This document shows, one piece after another, positions 6,830 through 14,567 of a stretch of 25,731 nucleotides of DNA (its first letter is position 1; each line of letters opens with the position of its first letter). The position numbers and the translations under genes are program-made. The DNA comes from DAINBT01 sp036732785 (lineage in GTDB: Bacteria > Planctomycetota > Phycisphaerae > Sedimentisphaerales > SM23-30). The notes below the pieces were generated by a model. The model searched no databases and was not told the DNA's origin. It saw only the letters and a list, made by a program, of their open reading frames with translations. The stretch spans positions 1-25,731 of the forward strand of contig CAZICK010000056.1 of the NCBI GenBank assembly GCA_964537505.1. Reading direction: 5' to 3'.

Positions 6830-8062
6830 ATGTGTTTTAGTAGTATAGCGGAGATAATTGACGATCTTAGGGCTGGGAAGATGATCGTTCTGGTCGATGA
6901 TGAAGATCGTGAGAATGAGGGCGATCTGGTCTGTGCGGCCCAGAAGGTTACGCCTGAGATTGTTAATTTTATGGCGACCTATGGCAGGGGGATGATTTGT
7001 ATGCCACTGACGGGTGAGGTGTGCGATCGGCTGCATCTGCATCCTCAGACGGCAAACAATACAGCACCATTGCAAACGGCTTTTACGGTTACCATCGATG
7101 CACGACAGGGTGTAACTACGGGTATATCGGCGGCGGATCGTGCCAGGACTGTATTGCAGGCGATCAGTGATGATTGTCAGCCAAGTGATCTGGTGCGACC
7201 TGGTCATATATTTCCATTGCGTGCTCGTGACGGGGGTGTGCTGGTGCGAGCGGGCCAGACTGAAGGTGCGGTGGATCTGGCCCGGTTGACGGGGCTGAAA
7301 CCGGCAGGGGTGATATGCGAGATTATGAATCCCAATGGGACGATGGCTCGTGTACCGCAGTTGATGGAGTTTTGTAAAAAACACGATCTTAAGATGGCGA
7401 CAATAGAGTCGTTGGTCGAGTATCGAATGAAACAGGAGATGCTGATCAATCGCATAGAGATGGTTGATCTGCCGACCGATTGTGGGGTTTTTCGTTTGAT
7501 TGGGTATGAGACGGTGGTGGATAAGAATACACACTTGGCGCTTTGCAAAGGGGATGTGGGTGTAATCGGGCCGGATGGGAAGGTTGCCCAGCAGGACGAT
7601 ACGGTACTGGTGCGAGTACACAGTGAGTGTTTGACGGGAGATATTTTTCATTCGAAGCGATGTGACTGCGGCAGGCAACTGCACGAAGCGATGCACAGAA
7701 TCGAACAGGCAGGCAAAGGGGTGGTTATTTACCTGCGTCAGGAAGGGCGTGGGATCGGACTGGCGGCGAAACTGCAAGCGTATCATCTGCAGGATGTTGG
7801 GATGGATACGGTGCAGGCTAACGAATGGCTGGGGTATAAAGCGGATAAGCGAGATTACGGCATTGGGGCGCAAATATGCAGAGATTTGGGGCTGCATAAG
7901 ATAGCTGTTATGACCAATAACCCGGTCAAGACCAATCGTCTTCAGGTGTATGGCATTAGCGTCGTAGAGCAAATACCTTTGGAAATGCCTGTTACCGAAT
8001 ATAATCATCGGTATATGAAGACCAAACGTGATAAAATGGGTCATGTTCTGCGAGATTTGTAA
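6830..8062 (+). CDS. ribBA: Bifunctional 3,4-dihydroxy-2-butanone 4-phosphate synthase / GTP cyclohydrolase II
   Basis: This cytosolic enzyme catalyses both entry reactions of riboflavin synthesis: ribulose 5-phosphate to dihydroxybutanone phosphate, and GTP to the diaminopyrimidine precursor. The 410-residue length is normal for the fusion. The RibB half (1-200) shows DDEDRENEGDL at 23-33 and the later HIFPLRARDGGVL. The RibA half (about 207-405) has the zinc cysteines C267, C278 and C280 in the Cx10CxC pattern, the catalytic QEGRGIG at 304-310, and RDYGIGAQI. All key residues are present in both halves. The ATG at 6830 follows GGGAG (about 12 nt). A lipoprotein gene begins 11 bp after the stop and is probably cotranscribed. 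No FMN riboswitch is visible upstream. Confidence 0.96.
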   Translation: MCFSSIAEIIDDLRAGKMIVLVDDEDRENEGDLVCAAQKVTPEIVNFMATYGRGMICMPLTGEVCDRLHLHPQTANNTAPLQTAFTVTIDARQGVTTGISAADRARTVLQAISDDCQPSDLVRPGHIFPLRARDGGVLVRAGQTEGAVDLARLTGLKPAGVICEIMNPNGTMARVPQLMEFCKKHDLKMATIESLVEYRMKQEMLINRIEMVDLPTDCGVFRLIGYETVVDKNTHLALCKGDVGVIGPDGKVAQQDDTVLVRVHSECLTGDIFHSKRCDCGRQLHEAMHRIEQAGKGVVIYLRQEGRGIGLAAKLQAYHLQDVGMDTVQANEWLGYKADKRDYGIGAQICRDLGLHKIAVMTNNPVKTNRLQVYGISVVEQIPLEMPVTEYNHRYMKTKRDKMGHVLRDL

Positions 8063-8073
8063 AAGGATAAGTC

Positions 8074-8586
8074 ATGTTGCTCAACAAAGCTATTTTGATT
8101 ATGGTAACGGCAGGAGCAGTGCTGCCGGTGGTGGGGTGTCAGAGGCTCGATCTGTATGGGGGGAGAGCAGATTCCAGGCGGTTGGCCTTTTGGCCGAAAC
8201 AGGTGGTTCTGCAGCCTTCGTTTACGCGTATTATGGGAAAGTCCAAAAACGACGGCGAACAAACCGGGAAGATCGAAGTATATGTACAGTTGAAAGATCA
8301 GTTTGGTGACCCGGTCAAATCGCTTGGCCAATTTCGGTTTGAGTTGTTCCGATATCAGCCGGCAGTTTCAGATCCTCGTGGCCAGCGTTTTTTGGTGGGG
8401 GGGGTGCAGCAATTCGACCTGACCGTGGCCGATGTGAATCAGCAGTATTGGGACAGTGTTACCTTGAACTATCGTTTTGATTTGAAACTGCCTGAACCGG
8501 TTCAAGAAATCGTTGTACAGGTTACCTTTTCCAGTGAGGCGGAGTTGCGGCTGCAGGATGCCCTGGTTGTTGGAGGAAGGCACTAG
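8074..8586 (+). CDS. Small lipoprotein of unknown function downstream of ribBA
   Basis: A 170-residue protein with a lipoprotein signal: a hydrophobic stretch then LPVVGC (C22). The mature part is rich in short predicted strands (GKIEVYVQLKDQFGDPVKS, then FRFELFRYQPAV), with the look of a single beta-sandwich domain, but I recognise no family. ATG 8074 has AAGGA just after the ribBA stop, 11 bp upstream, so it is probably the last gene of a ribBA operon. A role in flavin metabolism is not implied by the sequence; the pairing may just be positional. I am confident it is a real lipoprotein gene. Confidence 0.75.
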   Translation: MLLNKAILIMVTAGAVLPVVGCQRLDLYGGRADSRRLAFWPKQVVLQPSFTRIMGKSKNDGEQTGKIEVYVQLKDQFGDPVKSLGQFRFELFRYQPAVSDPRGQRFLVGGVQQFDLTVADVNQQYWDSVTLNYRFDLKLPEPVQEIVVQVTFSSEAELRLQDALVVGGRH

Positions 8587-8853
8587 GCACCAGGCAAGAG
8601 GCACTAGTAGTATGGTCTTGTTTGAGCTATTAAGGTGCCCATGCAAGCGTGGCGGAGGCAGCAGGCTTATGCCCTATAACCAGCAGTCAGGACCGATAAT
8701 AGCAGATGTTGGGCCGAGGATTCGATCCGCGTGGCAGTGATAGGTAGTGGTGGTTTTGTCTGAATCGGACCTTTGGTAAAGCCGATATTATATTAGAGTG
8801 AGAGCAGGTTTGCCAGTTTCCTGGAGAATATGCCGCTGGAGATTAAAACAATT
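8587..8853. other. Intergenic leader of hom
   Basis: About 270 bp without a supported gene. It starts with a repeated GGCACTAG (around 8579-8608). I saw no lysine or threonine-type riboswitch, and no clear terminator. GATATTATATTAGAG near 8780 is A/T-rich and could hold a weak -10 box. Confidence 0.4.
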
Positions 8854-10188
8854 ATGTCTGATGAAAAGGTGAAAGTGGCAATAATAGGTTTTGGGACCGT
8901 CGGCAGCGGAGTGGCGAAGATTCTGCTGGATAGCGCCGATGAGATTTATCGTAAAACATCTGTGCGTTTGGAATTGGCATACGTGGTGGATGTGGATATG
9001 GATAGATCTCGGCCGGTGACATTGCCGAAAGGTTTGTTGCATAACGATTTGCAGAAGGTGCTGTCGGACAAGGAGGTCAGCATCGCAGTTGAGTTGGTCG
9101 GCGGAACGGGTGTGGCAGGGGATATTCAAAAGAAGCTGCTCAAAGCCGGCAAGGATGTGGTTACCGCCAATAAGGCCCTGCTGGCGGAGCATGGTGAAGA
9201 AATATATGAGGTTGCCCGTAAGCAGGGGCGTTGTGTCGCGTTCGAGGCCAGTTGCTGTGGCGGTGTTCCGGTGATCGGCGCCATCCGTACGGGACTGGTG
9301 GCTAATCGAATCAGCGCGATGTACGGGATCGTAAACAGCACCTGTAATTATATTCTCAGCGAGATGAGCGGCCAGGGTAAGGAATACAGCGTATCGCTAA
9401 AGGAGGCGCAGAAGGCAGGGTTTGCCGAGGCGGATCCCACCCTGGACGTAAGCGGGGCCGACAGCGCCCACAAACTAGCTATCCTGGCGGGATTGGCGTT
9501 CGGAGGACAGGTTCAATATAAGGATATCAGCGTCGAAGGCATAGACGAGATACAGTTGGTGGATATTTGTTACGGCCAGGAGATGGGCTATGCGATGAAG
9601 CTGCTGGCGATTGCCGAGCAAACGAACAAAGGACTTTCGTTACGTGTGCATCCGTCATTTGTTAATAAGGATGAGTTGTTGGCCCAGGTTTACGGATCGT
9701 TCACCGCGGTGAGTATATTCGGCGATGCGGTAGGACATACCTCTTACTATGGTCGTGGTGCGGGTATGATGCCAACGGCGAGCGCCGTTGTGGCGGATAT
9801 AATTGATGTGGCGCGTGGCAACGCCAAACGGATATTTGAGGTTACGCCGGGTTTGGGTCGCAAGGCTTTGCCGCAACAGCTTTGTCCGAGAGAGGAGATG
9901 GTCAGCCGATTTTATTTGCGGCTTTCGGTAGAGGACAAGCCTGGCGTGTTTTTCAAGATATCCAAAGTACTCGGTGATCGAAAAATAAGTATTTCGGCGT
10001 GTTTGCAGCACGAAAGCAAAAGCGATGATTGTGTGCCGGTCATTATTATGACGCATAAGGCTCGGCAGGGAGATATGAATCAGGCTTTGAAGGAACTCGC
10101 CCAGTTGCAGGTGGTGCGTGACCGGCCGGTTTGTGTTCATGTGGTCAGCCCCCCGAAAGATGGTTTGTTTGGTGATGAGCATGAGTAG
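8854..10188 (+). CDS. hom: Homoserine dehydrogenase
   Basis: The enzyme reduces aspartate semialdehyde to homoserine with NAD(P)H, the branch step toward threonine and methionine. From ATG 8854 it is 444 residues, the normal size for the ACT-containing form. The Rossmann motif IGFGTVGSG is at 11-19; GADSAHKLAILAG and the catalytic-domain segments follow. A C-terminal ACT domain (about 355-430, YLRLSVEDKPGVFFKISKVL) suggests feedback control by threonine. ATG 8854 fits homologues that begin just before the Rossmann strand and has GGAG 12 nt upstream; ATG 8830 (452 residues) is possible, but its GGAG is only 3 nt away. The next two genes extend the same pathway. Confidence 0.95.
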   Translation: MSDEKVKVAIIGFGTVGSGVAKILLDSADEIYRKTSVRLELAYVVDVDMDRSRPVTLPKGLLHNDLQKVLSDKEVSIAVELVGGTGVAGDIQKKLLKAGKDVVTANKALLAEHGEEIYEVARKQGRCVAFEASCCGGVPVIGAIRTGLVANRISAMYGIVNSTCNYILSEMSGQGKEYSVSLKEAQKAGFAEADPTLDVSGADSAHKLAILAGLAFGGQVQYKDISVEGIDEIQLVDICYGQEMGYAMKLLAIAEQTNKGLSLRVHPSFVNKDELLAQVYGSFTAVSIFGDAVGHTSYYGRGAGMMPTASAVVADIIDVARGNAKRIFEVTPGLGRKALPQQLCPREEMVSRFYLRLSVEDKPGVFFKISKVLGDRKISISACLQHESKSDDCVPVIIMTHKARQGDMNQALKELAQLQVVRDRPVCVHVVSPPKDGLFGDEHE

Positions 10189-10280
10189 TTTGTTTTGGGA
10201 GCTGTAAGAGAGAATAAAAATTTCATGAGAGGAGAGTTGCGATTTGTCGGTTGCTTATACCTGACGGTCGTAAGCGAATT

Positions 10281-11492
10281 ATGAAGTATGCATTAATAAT
10301 TATGGATGGCGCAGCGGACGAACCGCTGGTGGAACTTGGAGGCAAAACCGTTCTTGAAGAAGCGAATATACCGAATACGGACTGGATCAGTGTGCATGGT
10401 CGTCAAGGCATGGTGCGCACTGTGCCGGATGGTTTTTCTCCCGGCAGTGATGTAGCGACGATGAGTGTGTTGGGCTATGATCCGCGTGTATATCACACCG
10501 GCAGGGCGCCGCTGGAAGGTGCGGCTAGGGATATTCAAATGAGGCCGAATGACTGGATATTTCGCTGCAACCTGGTGACGGTGGCGGATGGGTTGATGCT
10601 GGATTATTCCGCCGGGCACATTGACAGCGTTCAGGGGGCGAAGTTGATTGGCGATCTCAACGAACAATTAGGCAGTGAAAAGATCACGTTTTATCCTGGC
10701 GTTGGATATCGTCACCTGATGGTGTATCGCGGCGACGCGTTCGAGGGCGAGATCGCTCCGCCTCACGATATTATGGATCAGCCCATTGCTAAACATCTTC
10801 CTCGTGGCAGGGGCGCTAAAGAATTGTGCAAGCTGATGGAAAAGGCGGCTGAGATACTGGCTGGTCATGAAGTCAATAAGGTCAGGTGCGATCTGGGTGA
10901 GAACCAGGCGACCAATATCTGGTTTTGGGGACAGGGCAAGCGTCCGAAAATGGAAAGCTTTCGTCAGCGATTCGGTATTTACGGATGCATGATTACGGCA
11001 GTGGATCTTCTGCGTGGTATGGCTAAGCTGGTGGGGCTGAAGGTTATTGACGTGGAAGGCGCTACCGGTTTTATCGATACGAATTATGCCGGCAAGGGTG
11101 AAGCCGCTATCAAGGCTTTGGACCAGCGGGATATAGTATTTGTTCATGTCGAAGCTCCCGACGAAGCCGGGCACGGGGCACAAATCGAGGCAAAAATAGA
11201 ATCGATCGAACAGATTGACTGTCATATTGTAGGTCCGCTGTTGAAGTGGCTGCAGGGACATGGCGATGATTGGCGAATTATGGTACTGCCCGATCATCCG
11301 ACCCCAATCAGCACACGGACGCATTCATCCGAGGCGGTGCCTTTTGCGATGGCAGGAGACGGTATTATTGGCAGTTGGCAGCAGCCTTACAGTGAGGCCA
11401 ACGGTCGAAACAGCGGTTTTCGTATCGATAAAGGGCACGAATTAATGGAATATTTTCTGAAAGTTAACGTTCGAGCTTTTGCGACAAAATAG
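10281..11492 (+). CDS. ApgM-like alkaline-phosphatase-superfamily enzyme, probable alternative homoserine kinase
   Basis: A 403-residue member of the archaeal-type cofactor-independent phosphoglycerate mutase family. The metal-binding start is IIMDGAADEPL, the serine region is GSDVATMSVLGYDP (about 55-68), and the C-terminal metal motifs are EAPDEAGHG and LPDHPTP. One branch of this family (TIGR02535) was proposed as a homoserine kinase because it clusters with threonine genes. Here it lies between hom and lysC, with no GHMP-type ThrB in the window, which fits that role better than glycolysis. ATG 10281 begins at the conserved N-terminus. It has little Shine-Dalgarno of its own, and a 19-codon reading frame (10225-10284) with ATG-TGA overlap could couple translation. 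If not a homoserine kinase, it is a glycolytic phosphoglycerate mutase. Confidence 0.85.
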   Translation: MKYALIIMDGAADEPLVELGGKTVLEEANIPNTDWISVHGRQGMVRTVPDGFSPGSDVATMSVLGYDPRVYHTGRAPLEGAARDIQMRPNDWIFRCNLVTVADGLMLDYSAGHIDSVQGAKLIGDLNEQLGSEKITFYPGVGYRHLMVYRGDAFEGEIAPPHDIMDQPIAKHLPRGRGAKELCKLMEKAAEILAGHEVNKVRCDLGENQATNIWFWGQGKRPKMESFRQRFGIYGCMITAVDLLRGMAKLVGLKVIDVEGATGFIDTNYAGKGEAAIKALDQRDIVFVHVEAPDEAGHGAQIEAKIESIEQIDCHIVGPLLKWLQGHGDDWRIMVLPDHPTPISTRTHSSEAVPFAMAGDGIIGSWQQPYSEANGRNSGFRIDKGHELMEYFLKVNVRAFATK

Positions 11493-11566
11493 CTCCCTGC
11501 CCAGGCGGCCTGATTTTCTGTAAGATTATATATTGCAATAGTTTAGCAATAAAAACTGTGTGGGGG

Positions 11567-11587
11567 ATGCCTTGCCTTATAAGGCAT
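11567..11587 (+). promoter_or_regulatory. Hairpin in the apgM-lysC spacer
   Basis: ATGCCTT and AAGGCAT form a 7-bp stem around a 7-nt loop, 75 bp after the ApgM-like gene. A smaller TATTGC/GCAATA hairpin lies just upstream (about 11531-11551). No T-run follows, so this is at best a weak terminator or an RNA-stability element. Confidence 0.3.
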
Positions 11588-11649
11588 AGTTCACTTGTTC
11601 TTGGCATAAACTCGTGCAGTCATATCACTGGCCATCGACAAAAGCGAAT

Positions 11650-11677
11650 TTGACATATTGCTGGAACTTGGTATAAC
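11650..11677 (+). promoter_or_regulatory. Sigma-70-type promoter for lysC
   Basis: Perfect -35 TTGACA (11650-11655), a 16-bp spacer and -10 TATAAC (11672-11677). Transcription would begin near 11684, some 26 nt before the lysC ATG. This lets lysC be expressed apart from hom and the ApgM-like gene. Confidence 0.6.
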
Positions 11678-11709
11678 GCCAGTATTTGTGGAGATTAAGG
11701 AAGATCATA

Positions 11710-12939
11710 ATGGAATTGATAGTACAGAAATTTGGCGGTACCAGTTTAGCCGATGCTGAGCGAATACATCGTGCGGCTCGCCGTGCGATACAGGCTCAGC
11801 AAAGCGGTTATCGTGTGGTTGTTGTGGTTTCCGCGATGGGTAAGAGCACTGATAACCTGATTGACCTGGCCCACCAGATCAATGCCGATCCTCCGCGACG
11901 TGAGCTGGATATGCTGATGACGACCGGCGAACAGGTGAGCATTAGCTTGATGGCAATAGCTATTCATGCGGCTGGGCACAAAGCTATCAGTCTGACCGGC
12001 GGACAGGTAGGCTTGATTACCGATTCGGTGCACACCAAAGCGCGGATAAAGAAAATTGAGGCGGATCGCATATATCAGGAACTGGACCTTGGCCGGATTG
12101 TGATAGTGGCCGGCTTTCAAGGTGTGGATGAATTAGGTGAGATATATACGCTCGGCCGTGGCGCATCCGATACGACGGCGGTGGCGTTGGCAGCGGTGCT
12201 TGGCGCCAAGTATTGTGAGATTTATACGGATGTCGATGGTGTTTATACTACCGATCCCCGCATCGAACCCAAGGCTCGAAAGATGAACCGTATAAGTTAC
12301 GATGAGATGTTGGAGCTGGCTAGTTCGGGCGCTGGAGTGATGCATTCCCGATCAATCGAGTTTGGTAAGAAATATAATGTAGATATTCATGTACGGAGTA
12401 GTTTTACGGATAGCCCCGGCACTTTAATAACACGTGAGGTGCAACAAATGGAAGATATAGTAGTTTCGGGTGTAACGGTCAAGAAAGATATGGCGCAGTT
12501 TGTTTTGCCGGAGTTGCCGAATCAACCCGGTGTGGCTGCGAATATTTTCGCCCGTATGGCCGAACACAATGTCGTCGTGGATGACATCATGCAAACTTTT
12601 GACGATAGCGGTTTTGCCTACACGAGTTTTACGGTTGAGCACAGCGATTTGGCTGAATGCAAACTGGCGGTGGAGGAGATTGTCAAGGAATATTCTCTGC
12701 CGCGAATTTTTTGTAATGATCCGGTGTCTAAGGTTTCAGCCGTGGGTGTGGGTATGCGCAGTCATACCGGCGTGGCACAAAAGATGTTCAAGGCCCTGGC
12801 TGAAGCCCAGGTAAATATCAATGCTATTACCACCAGCGAAATCAAGATATGTTGTATTATCGATCCGAAAGATGCAGATAAAGCGTTGCGGGCAGTGCAT
12901 GCCGCATTTGAACTGGACAAAGCAGTGAATGGTCGTTAG
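11710..12939 (+). CDS. lysC: Aspartate kinase
   Basis: The enzyme phosphorylates aspartate, the first step to lysine, methionine and threonine. It has 409 residues. The catalytic domain begins with VQKFGGTSLAD (5-15), followed by the VVVVSAMGKSTDNL and TTGEQVSISLMA segments and GRGASDTTAVALAA in the substrate region; TDVDGVYTTDPR is the nucleotide-binding stretch. Two C-terminal ACT domains (about 260-405, with GVTVKKDMAQFVLPELPNQPG and VGVGMRSHTGVAQKMF) indicate allosteric control by lysine and/or threonine. AAGGA lies 8 nt before ATG 11710, which fixes the start. It carries its own promoter, although hom and the ApgM-like gene precede it. Confidence 0.96.
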   Translation: MELIVQKFGGTSLADAERIHRAARRAIQAQQSGYRVVVVVSAMGKSTDNLIDLAHQINADPPRRELDMLMTTGEQVSISLMAIAIHAAGHKAISLTGGQVGLITDSVHTKARIKKIEADRIYQELDLGRIVIVAGFQGVDELGEIYTLGRGASDTTAVALAAVLGAKYCEIYTDVDGVYTTDPRIEPKARKMNRISYDEMLELASSGAGVMHSRSIEFGKKYNVDIHVRSSFTDSPGTLITREVQQMEDIVVSGVTVKKDMAQFVLPELPNQPGVAANIFARMAEHNVVVDDIMQTFDDSGFAYTSFTVEHSDLAECKLAVEEIVKEYSLPRIFCNDPVSKVSAVGVGMRSHTGVAQKMFKALAEAQVNINAITTSEIKICCIIDPKDADKALRAVHAAFELDKAVNGR

Positions 12940-12945
12940 AATTTT

Positions 12946-12988
12946 AAGGGGGCCCCTAAAAATTCATTTTTATACCCAATGGGTATGA
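12946..12988 (+). repeat. A/T-rich palindromic element, copy B (upstream of the guanylyltransferase gene)
   Basis: Related to 6614-6676. It contains the perfect palindrome ATACCCA-A-TGGGTAT (12972-12986), preceded by a near-palindromic AAGGGGGCCCCTAAAAA. It lies 6 bp after lysC and about 26 bp before the next ATG, so it could act as an operator, a weak terminator or a mobile repeat remnant. Confidence 0.5.
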
Positions 12989-13013
12989 CAAAGCAATTGG
13001 ATAGGACAGAAAT

Positions 13014-14102
13014 ATGCAGTATGCGGTGATTATGGCTGGCGGTTCCGGTCAGCGGCTCTGGCCGCTGAGCCGCAAGAATCGTCCTAAACAAATTATAGAT
13101 GTGTTTGAAGGCAAATCGCTTTTGCGGAATTGCGTGGACCGCATCAAAGGGATATTCGATGCGGATCATATTATGGTGATTACCAACAGAGAGTATGCCG
13201 ATGTGGTGCGGACACATTTGCCGGAGCTGCCTGCGGAAAATATTCTGGGTGAGCCGATCGGACGTGATACGGCCGGCGCCATTGGTCTGGCTGCCACGGT
13301 GTTGAGCCAAAAAGAACCGAACAGCGTAATGGCGGTTTTCAGTGCGGATCAGATTATCGAGCCGGATAAGCCTCTGCATGAAGCAGTCAAAAAAGCGTTT
13401 AAGTTTCTGGAAAGTCATCCGAAGTCGCTTTTTACGTTTGGGATCAAAGCGATTTTCGCACATACCGGACTGGGTTATCTTAAACGAGGCGGGAAAGCTG
13501 AAGTTGCCGAAGATGGTATCTATCCGGTAGAGGCATTCAAGGAGAAACCTAATAAGAGCACGGCACGCAAGTATATCCGCTCAGGTGATTACTGCTGGAA
13601 CAGTGGTATGTTTGTCTGGCGGGTCGATACTATATTAGAGCAGTTGAACAGGTTTTTGCCGCATAATGCGATCCATTTTTCTCGCATAGGGCAGGCCTGG
13701 GGTTCCGAGAAGTGGTTGGAGGTGCTGGAAGATCAGTTCACCAGGTTGGAAAAGATCAGTATCGATTATGGCGTAATGGAGCGGGCTGTGGGCGTTTATA
13801 TGTGCGAGCTGGACTGCCACTGGGTTGATGTCGGCTCTTATCAGGCGCTGTCTGATACCATCGGCGTGGTTGATCAGAACGGAAATGTTACCACCGGCAA
13901 TACCTGTTGTGAGTGGATCGACAGCGGTGACAATATTGTTATTACTGATTGTAAAGATCACCTTATCGCGGCGATTCATGTGGATGATATGATTATTGTG
14001 CACACGGACGACGCAACGCTGATTTGTCACCGCGATGAAACGGACCATCTCAAACATTTGTTAGAACGGATGCAAGCCGAGGGGCTGGAACGATTTCTAT
14101 AA
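13014..14102 (+). CDS. manC: Mannose-1-phosphate guanylyltransferase
   Basis: The enzyme makes GDP-mannose from mannose 1-phosphate and GTP, the precursor for mannose-, fucose- or rhamnose-containing glycans. It is a 362-residue single-domain form of the nucleotidyltransferase without the isomerase domain found in longer bifunctional enzymes. The nucleotide-binding signature is MAGGSGQRLWPLSR, with the PKQ lysine shortly after (residues 7-25). EPIGRDTAGAIGLAA, FSADQIIEP, EAFKEKPNKSTA and YCWNSGMFVW are diagnostic, and the C-terminus has a left-handed-helix-like segment. ATG 13014 has AGGA upstream. It is followed 21 bp later by ruvX; a functional link to that gene is not expected. Confidence 0.92.
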   Translation: MQYAVIMAGGSGQRLWPLSRKNRPKQIIDVFEGKSLLRNCVDRIKGIFDADHIMVITNREYADVVRTHLPELPAENILGEPIGRDTAGAIGLAATVLSQKEPNSVMAVFSADQIIEPDKPLHEAVKKAFKFLESHPKSLFTFGIKAIFAHTGLGYLKRGGKAEVAEDGIYPVEAFKEKPNKSTARKYIRSGDYCWNSGMFVWRVDTILEQLNRFLPHNAIHFSRIGQAWGSEKWLEVLEDQFTRLEKISIDYGVMERAVGVYMCELDCHWVDVGSYQALSDTIGVVDQNGNVTTGNTCCEWIDSGDNIVITDCKDHLIAAIHVDDMIIVHTDDATLICHRDETDHLKHLLERMQAEGLERFL

Positions 14103-14123
14103 CCCATTGAGATTATCTTTTTT

Positions 14124-14561
14124 ATGCGATATTTGGCAGTTGACTACGGCTTGAAACGAACAGGACTGGCCCTTTGTGATCTCAGTGAGACCATCATTTC
14201 TCCGTTGTGCTGCTTAGCCGTGGATCGGTCAAAACCGGAAAGACTTACAGAGCGGCTCAAACAAATTGTCAGTGAAAACGAGATTGAAGCGGTAGTGGTG
14301 GGACTGCCTTTGAACATGGACGACAGCGAAGGGTCGCAGGCTAAACTGGCCCGGGTTTTCGCGGCGGAGCTGGAAAAGAAGCTGGGGTTGCCGGTTCATC
14401 TTCAGGATGAGCGGCTCAGCAGCGCCGCAGCGGATGAGATGATGATCGGCAGCGGCTTAACCGCAAAAAAACGCAGGGACAAACGAGATATGCTCGCTGC
14501 CTGCGATATTTTACGGGAATTTTTGAACAAACAGTTAAACGGGGAAACCCAATTGTTATGA
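14124..14561 (+). CDS. ruvX: Putative pre-16S rRNA nuclease / RuvX-like resolvase (YqgF family)
   Basis: An RNase-H-fold nuclease of 145 residues, the usual length. YqgF proteins process the 5' end of 16S rRNA precursor and have been described as Holliday junction resolvases. The N-terminal AVDYGLKRTGLAL contains the first acidic residue; VVGLPLNMDDSEG and the later QDERLSSAAADEM and KKRRDKRDMLAACDILREFL are family signatures with the remaining acidic residues. The ATG at 14124 has only a weak purine stretch before it. The stop is 6 bp before tatC, so the two are probably cotranscribed. Confidence 0.93.
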   Translation: MRYLAVDYGLKRTGLALCDLSETIISPLCCLAVDRSKPERLTERLKQIVSENEIEAVVVGLPLNMDDSEGSQAKLARVFAAELEKKLGLPVHLQDERLSSAAADEMMIGSGLTAKKRRDKRDMLAACDILREFLNKQLNGETQLL

Positions 14562-14567
14562 GTATAT

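Noticed and set aside
6800..8044. 414-residue reverse frame opposite ribBA
   Set aside because: It is an antisense shadow of the well-supported ribBA gene, with no family motifs.
8683..8722. SRP-RNA-like string with GTCAGGACC and AGCAG
   Set aside because: The order resembles domain IV of 4.5S RNA and an outer CCAGCA/TGTTGG stem can form, but the tetraloop stem does not pair and one base is missing. It is probably chance; a covariance-model scan would settle it.
11493..11709. Lysine riboswitch before lysC
   Set aside because: Only two small hairpins and a promoter are visible; the conserved lysine aptamer strings are absent and the space between promoter and ATG is too short.
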